From Acinetobacter sp. UBA6641 (GTDB lineage: Bacteria > Pseudomonadota > Gammaproteobacteria > Pseudomonadales > Moraxellaceae): a stretch of DNA of 5,100 bases. Below, piece by piece: positions 1-5,100 of the stretch (positions within the stretch are counted from its first letter, which is position 1; every line of letters begins with the position of its first letter). The DNA is taken from NCBI GenBank assembly GCA_002455755.1, contig DKLL01000246.1, positions 20,862 through 25,961 on the forward strand, given 5' to 3'. A program made the translations under genes and the position numbers. The notes under the pieces are model-generated. The model was not told where the DNA came from. It worked only from the letters and a program-made list of their open reading frames with translations, and searched no databases.

Positions 1-52
1 TCTAAAAAATACTCTTGGTCGCCAACATAGACGAAGTTTCAACAGAGCCTAA

Positions 53-856
53 TTACACTGCCGGCTGTTGAATCAATTGCTTGATCAATTCTACAGTTTC
101 TAGCGGTTTTTCAAGTGGAAACATATGACTTCCCGGAACAACCGTATATGGAATACCAAACTTCTTTTTCGCTATTTGCGGAAAGCCACGTCCAATAAAT
201 GGTCCATTTTCAGCCATCAGCAGCTGGACAGGCACTTGAGGTTTCGGCTGCGGCAGCCACCATAATGATGGATTGGTTCTAAAAATATTCACCTCATCCA
301 TTTTGGAAATAGTCAACTCCACACCGCCTCGCAGCTTATCTTCCGTTAAAGCGTGATCGATATAGGCCTGGAAACAGGTTTCGTCAAAGTGTTGATAAAA
401 CCCCTTGGGTCTAAGTAACTCTGCCGCCTGTTCGCGGCTTTCCCAATGATCTCGGCGACGTAGGGATAAAGATGCTGGCGACATTTTATCCACGGCTTTT
501 AGCTTCAAGGTTTTGGCTACATGCAAAGCAAAGCCGTCTTTGCCCATAATTAAGGGCGGATCAATCATAATTACCTGTTGAAACAGTTCTGGACGTTTTA
601 AGGCTGCCTGAAAAGTCAGCACCGATCCTAAAGAATGACCGAGGCCAATGACTTTTCGTCCCTGAGCTTGGCGTGTAATGCTGTCAATCACCTGATTAGT
701 TAAGCTGTGCCAGTGATTGTCTATAGGATAACGCTTGTCTGGACCAAGCAAAGGCACGTAAATAATGTCATATTCATCTTTCAGTCCATCAAACAGTTTT
801 TGATAAACTTTCGATGGCACGCCATTGGCGTGCGCAAAATGGATCACTGGTTTCAT
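53..856 (-). CDS. alpha/beta hydrolase (serine hydrolase fold), substrate unknown
   Basis: This 267-residue protein has the alpha/beta hydrolase fold. Near the N-terminus is an oxyanion-hole-type motif, HANGVPS (residues 8-14). The nucleophile elbow is GHSLG at 73-77, with Ser75 as the predicted nucleophile. The catalytic His is probably His244 in PGSHMFPLEKP, and the acid is probably Glu216 or Asp99. Residues of about 105-200 form a helical lid rich in charged and aromatic residues. No signal peptide or membrane segment is visible, so it is probably cytoplasmic. It is the second gene of an operon: its ATG overlaps the TGA of the upstream S49 protease as ATGA, and no strong Shine-Dalgarno precedes it, which suggests translational coupling. 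The length is normal for a single-domain hydrolase. Esterase, lipase, thioesterase or related activity cannot be told apart from sequence. The fold is secure; the substrate is not. Confidence 0.9.
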   Translation of the reverse strand: MKPVIHFAHANGVPSKVYQKLFDGLKDEYDIIYVPLLGPDKRYPIDNHWHSLTNQVIDSITRQAQGRKVIGLGHSLGSVLTFQAALKRPELFQQVIMIDPPLIMGKDGFALHVAKTLKLKAVDKMSPASLSLRRRDHWESREQAAELLRPKGFYQHFDETCFQAYIDHALTEDKLRGGVELTISKMDEVNIFRTNPSLWWLPQPKPQVPVQLLMAENGPFIGRGFPQIAKKKFGIPYTVVPGSHMFPLEKPLETVELIKQLIQQPAV

Positions 857-1878
857 TGCAATTTTGTCGTTTGTTCAGATTGGACTTGCTGTGAAATTGA
901 GCTGGCAAAGCCCTGCCCTATTGAACTTCCCACACGTCCCAGCACTGAATCAAAAGGACTATATTCGATGGTGTAATTCACAGCTTTTTCTACTTTGAGT
1001 TCACGTTTCAAGCTATTTAAACTGCCGGTACGGTCTGCAATACCCAGTTTCACCGCCTGTTCACCTGTCCAGAACAAACCTGAGAAGATTGCAGGATCGG
1101 TCGACTTCAATTTTTTACCACGGCCCTGTTTCACTGCATTAATGAAGTGTTCATGCACATTATCCAGTACTCCTTGTACATGGGCTTTTTGCGCAGCATC
1201 CACCGGCTGAGTCATCGACAAGATCGCCTTATTTTCACCTGACGTCATGGTACGGTCTTCAACGCCTAATTTCTGCATTAAACCATTCACGCCATAGTTC
1301 GGCATAATCACCCCGATAGAACCCACCAGACTCGAAGGATTGACAATAATTTCGTCGGCAGCAGAAGCAATATAATATGCGCCTGAGGCACCGGTATCCC
1401 CAATGATGGCGTACAGTTTTTTATCGGCATGGGCTTTTTTCAAATATTGAATTTCTTGCCAGATTTCATCCGATTGAACCGGTGAACCCCCTGGTGAATT
1501 AATATTGAGAACCACGGCTTTGCTTTGCTTGTTTTCAAAGGCTTTCTTGAGCGCTTTGACTGTATCTGTGCTGTTCACACTTTGCTTATCCGCAGCAATG
1601 GTGCCAATAATATCGACCACTGCAATATGCGAACTGGTTGTCGCTGTTGGATCTGTACTCGAAGTACTGCAGCCTTTAGCCATCAGCACCAAAATAAACA
1701 GGATATAAGCAAAAGTTAAAAATTTAAAAAAGATTCCCCAACGACGCGCACGGCGCTGTTCTTCTACAGAGGCTAAAACGGCTTTCTCTAAAATATGCCA
1801 TTCTTTGCCAGTTATATTTTGCGAATTATGTTGTGTATTTTGAATTTCATTTTCTGGTTTTGGTGGCCAATCGGACAT
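853..1878 (-). CDS. S49 family peptidase, single-domain SppA-like, membrane-anchored
   Basis: This is a serine protease of the SppA/SohB group, which degrades leftover signal peptides and other membrane-associated peptides. The protein has 341 residues from the chosen ATG. The N-terminus is hydrophilic, followed by a basic patch (RRARR, 42-46) and one transmembrane segment at about 48-67, so the catalytic part should face the periplasm. Family motifs are NINSPGG (125-131), GASGAYY (163-169) with nucleophile Ser165, and SGENK (213-217) with general base Lys217. The 52-residue Ser-to-Lys spacing matches the Ser147/Lys199 pair of Bacillus subtilis SppA. The protein is half the length of duplicated E. 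coli SppA and resembles the one-domain form. The frame extends to a TTG at 1887, but the ATG at 1878 is preferred because AGTGGA at 1888-1893 lies 9 bases before it. It is the first gene of an operon with the downstream hydrolase, overlapping it by 4 bases. Confidence 0.92.
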   Translation of the reverse strand: MSDWPPKPENEIQNTQHNSQNITGKEWHILEKAVLASVEEQRRARRWGIFFKFLTFAYILFILVLMAKGCSTSSTDPTATTSSHIAVVDIIGTIAADKQSVNSTDTVKALKKAFENKQSKAVVLNINSPGGSPVQSDEIWQEIQYLKKAHADKKLYAIIGDTGASGAYYIASAADEIIVNPSSLVGSIGVIMPNYGVNGLMQKLGVEDRTMTSGENKAILSMTQPVDAAQKAHVQGVLDNVHEHFINAVKQGRGKKLKSTDPAIFSGLFWTGEQAVKLGIADRTGSLNSLKRELKVEKAVNYTIEYSPFDSVLGRVGSSIGQGFASSISQQVQSEQTTKLQ

Positions 1879-1887
1879 GGAAAACAA

Positions 1888-1893
1888 TCCACT
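1888..1893 (-). promoter_or_regulatory. Ribosome binding site of the S49 peptidase gene
   Basis: On the minus strand AGTGGA is a partial Shine-Dalgarno match that ends 9 bases before the ATG at 1878-1876. It sits almost against the alternative TTG at 1887-1885, so it supports the ATG as the start and argues against the TTG. Confidence 0.5.
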
Positions 1894-1914
1894 GTTAAGT
1901 TAAATTGGACTCAT

Positions 1915-1944
1915 TATATACACTGATCGGGTTAAATCTGTCTA
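1915..1944 (-). promoter_or_regulatory. Putative sigma-70 promoter for the protease-hydrolase operon
   Basis: On the minus strand, TAGACA (1944-1939, five of six matches to TTGACA) is followed after 18 bases by TATATA (1920-1915). A perfect TATAAT lies two bases further on (1918-1913), but it would need a 20-base spacer. Transcription would begin near 1908, giving a leader of about 30 bases that includes the AGTGGA site. Identified by eye from motif and position only. Confidence 0.45.
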
Positions 1945-1967
1945 AATTATCTGTTTTCACTTATAAT
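1938..1967 (+). promoter_or_regulatory. Putative sigma-70 promoter for the acyltransferase gene
   Basis: A perfect TATAAT at 1962-1967 lies about 40 bases before the acyltransferase ATG. The only nearby -35 candidate is CTGTCT (1938-1943, 18-base spacer), which matches TTGACA at three positions, so the promoter would be weak or activator-dependent. It covers nearly the same bases as the -35 element proposed for the opposite strand. Confidence 0.4.
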
Positions 1968-2008
1968 AAATTCATCTTTTCCATCATGATGCAATTGACA
2001 ATACAACA

Positions 2009-2992
2009 ATGACCGATCGAAGCTCCCAGAATACAACCTATCGTCTTTTGCAGTTTATTAGCCGACAACCTATTCAAATTTCTCGATTTATAGCGCGTGG
2101 TTTAGCTGGTCTGGTCAATGCCCTTAAAATTTCCAAAACCTCAGAAACCATTCGGTTGAATTTAAATATTGCCCTGCCTGAACTGAGCGATGCAGAACGG
2201 GAAAAAATTACCGCTCAAGCCATCCGTAATGAGCTGATCTCCTATTTTGAGTTCTTCAGTATCTGGGGTTCCAGCAATGAAGCCAATCTCGCACGCATTC
2301 ACAAAGTACATGGCAAGCAGCTGCTGCTGAACGCCCTCGCAGCAAACAAAGGTGTGGTTTTAATTGTTCCGCATTTTGGCACCTGGGAAATCATGAATGC
2401 CTATATTGCCCAATTTACCAAAATGACCATCATGTACAAACCGGTCAAAAATGAGGCGGCCGACCTGTTTGTCCGGAACGCCCGTAGTCGTGAACAGGCA
2501 ACTTTGGTGCCTACCGATGAATCCGGAGTTCGCCAGATTTTTAAGGCTTTGCGACAGGGTGGAACGACGGTGATTTTGCCCGACCATACCCCCAATGTTG
2601 GCGGTGAAATGATTCCTTATTTTGGACTGCCTTTGGCCACCAGTAATTTAAGTGCCAAACTGATTCAAAAAACCAAGGCTAAAACATTGTTTTTATATGC
2701 ACTGCGTAATGAGGATCAGGGCTTTGATTTGTATATTGAAGCAATTGATGAACGCATTTATACAGTCGATACCAATCAAGGTACAGGTATCATTTTTCAA
2801 GCCATTGAAAACCTGATCCGTCGCTACCCGGAGCATTACCACTGGAGCTATAAACGCTTTAAAGCCAGTCCTGAATTGGATGCACTGTACTATCTGAATA
2901 AACAGGAAGCTTTAGAACTGGTTGCTAGAGTCCGTGCCGAGACTGCAACTCAAAATACTGCAATTCCAGTAGAAAATGCCCAGATCTTATAA
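2009..2992 (+). CDS. lpxM: Lipid A acyltransferase of the LpxL/LpxM (HtrB/MsbB) family, probably LpxM
   Basis: This 327-residue protein should transfer an acyl chain from acyl-ACP to a lipid A precursor at the inner face of the inner membrane, completing secondary acylation. Family signatures are HFGTWE at 122-127, giving the catalytic HX4E pair His122/Glu127; a DHTPNVGGEMIPYFG block at 192-206 followed by PLATS; and PEHYHWSYKRFK (274-285), which matches the C-terminal PEQYxWxxxRFK motif. The N-terminus is basic and only moderately hydrophobic (about 20-40), so membrane association is probably peripheral or through a short anchor. As I recall, the catalytic glutamate of A. baumannii LpxM is also numbered 127, and that gene is next to comEC. 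This is why LpxM is preferred over LpxL, but the paralogue assignment is not proven. The start is the only early ATG; the frame upstream is closed by TAA at 1967-1969. No Shine-Dalgarno is visible. The gene is convergent with comEC, 7 bases apart. Confidence 0.88.
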   Translation: MTDRSSQNTTYRLLQFISRQPIQISRFIARGLAGLVNALKISKTSETIRLNLNIALPELSDAEREKITAQAIRNELISYFEFFSIWGSSNEANLARIHKVHGKQLLLNALAANKGVVLIVPHFGTWEIMNAYIAQFTKMTIMYKPVKNEAADLFVRNARSREQATLVPTDESGVRQIFKALRQGGTTVILPDHTPNVGGEMIPYFGLPLATSNLSAKLIQKTKAKTLFLYALRNEDQGFDLYIEAIDERIYTVDTNQGTGIIFQAIENLIRRYPEHYHWSYKRFKASPELDALYYLNKQEALELVARVRAETATQNTAIPVENAQIL

Positions 2993-2999
2993 TTGAGTA

Positions 3000-5100
3000 T
3001 CATGATTTAAGTTTAGCCGCTACACGTTTTAACCATTGCCTTTGTTCGCGCGCATAATGCAATTGCATCTGTCCATTGGCCTGTCTGATAAACTGAATAC
3101 TGCCCTGTTGTACTGTGCTCAATACAGGAATATTCAGCTGCTGTAAACGTAGCAATGTCATTTTACTGGGATGTCCATAACGATTGTTAAAGCCTGCCGA
3201 TGCGATCACGATTTTCGGGTTTAACTGCTTTAAAAAAGCATAGGCTGAGCTGTGCCGACTGCCATGATGCCCCAAAACCAGCACATCCACGTTTAAATCC
3301 GGATAATCCTGCAGAATTTGATATTCGGTTTGCCAACCGGCATCTCCCATCAGCAAAAAATTTTGATAAGTCTGAGCATTTTTCACCTGCACATAAACCA
3401 CACAGGACATTTCATTTTTCTCATTTTTGGCATAGGCTAAATTTTCGGTTTTGGGTGACAGCACGGTCATGTTTACGCGATCACTCCACTGCCAGTTTTG
3501 CCCTTGATGACAATAATCAAACCGAGTGGAATCCTCGACTTTAAGCTGTTCATTTGAATAGACTTGCCTGATGGGTAACTGCTGTTTGATCGACTCATAA
3601 CCACCTTTATGATCCTGATCCAGATGAGTCAATATGAGTTGATTCAACTCGCTCACACCCTGCACCGATAAAAATGGCAAAATGATTTGCTTGCCGACAC
3701 TGAATTTACCTTCATCATAACTTCCGCCCATATCAACCATCATGGTCTGGTCTTGATCGCGGATAAAAATCGCCTGTCCCTGTCCAACATCCAAGACATT
3801 CAATTCAAATTCATTTTTACGGGCATCAAGGGCAATTAAAGGCATAAAGCACAAGATAGACCACGCTTTAGGCAACACAGCGCGCGGTAAAAACAGGATC
3901 ATCAATCCCAGACACACACTGATCCACACGGCAAAGTTCATGGCAATCGGCTGTAATGTCGGGGCAAAAATCCGGTCTAAAAGTTGTAGCACCCACAGCA
4001 AGGCAGCAAGACACAGATCATTGATTTGAAAAATCAGACTGCCCAAAGGTTCAGCAATGAAATAGCACAACGCAGCGATCACATCTAAAGGAACAATCAC
4101 CACACCAATCCATGGAATGGCAAATAAATTACTGAGTGGTGTTATCCATGCCACCTGTTTAAAGAAAACCAGCATCAAGGGAAATAACGCCAAAAATATT
4201 TTCCATTGTGATTCGATTAAAATTTTAAGTTGGATTTTAATTGCTTGAGTCTTGGTCTTGATGTTTTCAGCATGACTTTGCTGCTGCACGGTTTGATAAA
4301 TACGCAACAATACAAAGCAGGCACCATAGGACAACCAGAAAGCAGCCGATAAAATACTGAAGGGATCAAATATTAATAAAATTGAAGCACTCAATAATAG
4401 AATGCTTAAAGCTTGAACCTTCTGTTTGAACAATAGAAATCCACTGATCAACAAACAGCTAAGCAAGGTTCTTATGGCGGGAATTTCAAAACCGACAAAA
4501 GCACAATACAGCAAGACACAAATACAAAAAGGTACAATCAATAAATATTGTTTCGGCCACTTTAAATAAACTTGCGGACAATAACGGCGAATCAGCTGAT
4601 GTAAAGTCCAACACAAGATTAAAGCAAAAATCAGCACATGCGGCCCTGATATGGCGAGCAGATGACTCATGCCAAAGCGCTGAAACAGTTGCTCGGTGTC
4701 TGTATCCAGCAAACTCTTGTCCCCGGTCAATAACGCCAGCATCAAACCTTTATGCTGCACGGGCTGCTGATGAATAAAATTGCGTAATGCCAAACGCTGC
4801 TGCTCAGCCCAGAGTTGAATCTGACTGGAAACAGAAGCTTGATGCCTGAGGTATCGTCCATAACCTAATGCATAAATTTCTTGTTCTGTCAGCTTATGAA
4901 TTGATGAAACTTTAAATCCGGACATGACATTTTGCTGGATATACCATTGTTCCTGATCAAAAGCACCTTCAGTGGCATAGCTATGCGCAGGCAGAATTTG
5001 TCCCTGCAAACGGTAATATTGACCTAGCTCAAGTACCGCAGATGAACTTGAATCTGCTGCATTTTTTAAAGATGAACTTGAATCTGCTGCATTTTTTAAA
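3000..5100 (-). CDS. comEC: ComEC/Rec2 family DNA-uptake channel, N-terminus cut by window edge
   Basis: This is the inner-membrane channel that takes single-stranded DNA into the cytoplasm during natural transformation. About 699 codons are visible and the frame is open at base 5100. A first possible start, TTG at 5009, is unlikely to be real because family sequence continues upstream of it. Family members are usually about 750-800 residues, so roughly 100 are missing. In order there is the end of an OB-fold/DUF4131-like domain (LELGQYYRLQGQI through EGAFDQEQWY), then the multi-pass competence domain with SHLLAISGPH (4638-4667) and about ten hydrophobic segments (about 3830-4645). A C-terminal metallo-beta-lactamase-like domain follows, with DVGQG (3777-3791), THLDQDHKGG (around 3609-3626), MGD (around 3342), HHGS (3258-3269) and NRYGHP (3168-3185). 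The HxDxDH form of the metal motif, with Asp in place of the second His, is usual in ComEC. All motifs are intact and there is no internal stop. A 30-base tandem duplication adds ten residues near the visible N-terminus. Confidence 0.95.
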   Translation of the reverse strand, partial: LKNAADSSSSLKNAADSSSSAVLELGQYYRLQGQILPAHSYATEGAFDQEQWYIQQNVMSGFKVSSIHKLTEQEIYALGYGRYLRHQASVSSQIQLWAEQQRLALRNFIHQQPVQHKGLMLALLTGDKSLLDTDTEQLFQRFGMSHLLAISGPHVLIFALILCWTLHQLIRRYCPQVYLKWPKQYLLIVPFCICVLLYCAFVGFEIPAIRTLLSCLLISGFLLFKQKVQALSILLLSASILLIFDPFSILSAAFWLSYGACFVLLRIYQTVQQQSHAENIKTKTQAIKIQLKILIESQWKIFLALFPLMLVFFKQVAWITPLSNLFAIPWIGVVIVPLDVIAALCYFIAEPLGSLIFQINDLCLAALLWVLQLLDRIFAPTLQPIAMNFAVWISVCLGLMILFLPRAVLPKAWSILCFMPLIALDARKNEFELNVLDVGQGQAIFIRDQDQTMMVDMGGSYDEGKFSVGKQIILPFLSVQGVSELNQLILTHLDQDHKGGYESIKQQLPIRQVYSNEQLKVEDSTRFDYCHQGQNWQWSDRVNMTVLSPKTENLAYAKNEKNEMSCVVYVQVKNAQTYQNFLLMGDAGWQTEYQILQDYPDLNVDVLVLGHHGSRHSSAYAFLKQLNPKIVIASAGFNNRYGHPSKMTLLRLQQLNIPVLSTVQQGSIQFIRQANGQMQLHYAREQRQWLKRVAAKLKS
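5041..5100. repeat. Perfect 30-bp tandem repeat, two visible copies, in frame within comEC
   Basis: Bases 5041-5070 and 5071-5100 are identical. Each unit begins GATGAACTTG and ends ATTTTTTAAA on the plus strand. Because 30 is a multiple of three, the comEC frame is kept, and each unit encodes LKNAADSSSS on the minus strand. The bases before 5041 do not match the unit, so the array has a clear left boundary. The right boundary is the window edge, so the true copy number is unknown. Identical copies suggest a recent duplication by replication slippage, or an assembly or contig-end artefact. Confidence 0.95.

Noticed and set aside
3..26. Possible terminator after the hydrolase gene: on the minus strand TTGG-CGA-CCAA followed by a run of six T
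   Set aside because: The stem is only four base pairs and is separated from the T-run by five bases, so it is too weak to call.
1669..1690. Possible lipoprotein cysteine after the S49 peptidase membrane segment (MAKGC)
   Set aside because: Lys at -2 and Ala at -3 do not fit a lipobox, and the long hydrophilic N-terminus before the membrane segment does not fit a lipoprotein signal peptide.
1982..1991. 10-base palindrome CATCATGATG upstream of the acyltransferase gene
   Set aside because: It is short and occurs once, with no partner site. A related ATCATGAT at 2999-3006 sits at the comEC stop, where an operator role makes little sense.
1995..2000. Perfect TTGACA just before the acyltransferase ATG
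   Set aside because: There is no -10 element at the right spacing, and it would start transcription inside the gene.
3057..3068. 12-base perfect palindrome ATGCAATTGCAT
   Set aside because: It lies inside comEC coding sequence, is AT-rich and occurs singly, so it is most likely chance.
3200..3544. Plus-strand 114-codon open frame opposite comEC
   Set aside because: It lies wholly over the conserved beta-lactamase-like domain of comEC, has no family resemblance or ribosome site, and is a shadow of the real gene.

Overview
The window looks like ordinary chromosomal sequence from an Acinetobacter-type gammaproteobacterium. The base composition is AT-leaning. It carries a single-domain S49 protease, an LpxL/LpxM-type lipid A acyltransferase and a ComEC DNA-uptake channel. 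From memory, lpxM lies directly next to comEC in Acinetobacter baumannii; no database search was possible. No phage, insertion sequence, CRISPR array, tRNA or rRNA was seen.

Layout from left to right. Bases 1-52 hold no recognisable gene. On the minus strand lies a two-gene operon: an S49 signal-peptide-peptidase-like protease (853-1878) followed by an alpha/beta hydrolase (53-856), joined by a 4-base ATGA stop/start overlap. A 130-base intergenic region (1879-2008) holds divergent promoter-like elements, one set for the protease operon and one for the plus-strand acyltransferase gene (2009-2992, probably lpxM). That gene ends 7 bases from the stop of the minus-strand comEC (3000 to the right edge), so the two are convergent. 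comEC is cut by the window edge: its reading frame is still open at base 5100 and its N-terminus lies outside.

Three of the four genes act at the cell envelope: a membrane-anchored protease facing the periplasm, lipid A acylation at the inner membrane, and the inner-membrane channel for transforming DNA. The hydrolase is probably cytoplasmic and its substrate is unknown. Nothing shows that the four form one functional system beyond the protease-hydrolase operon.

The one clearly unusual element is a perfect, in-frame 30-base tandem duplication at 5041-5100, inside comEC. It encodes two copies of the decapeptide LKNAADSSSS, just before what looks like the end of the OB-fold domain. It runs to the window edge, so more copies may follow. 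No convincing undescribed multi-gene system was found.
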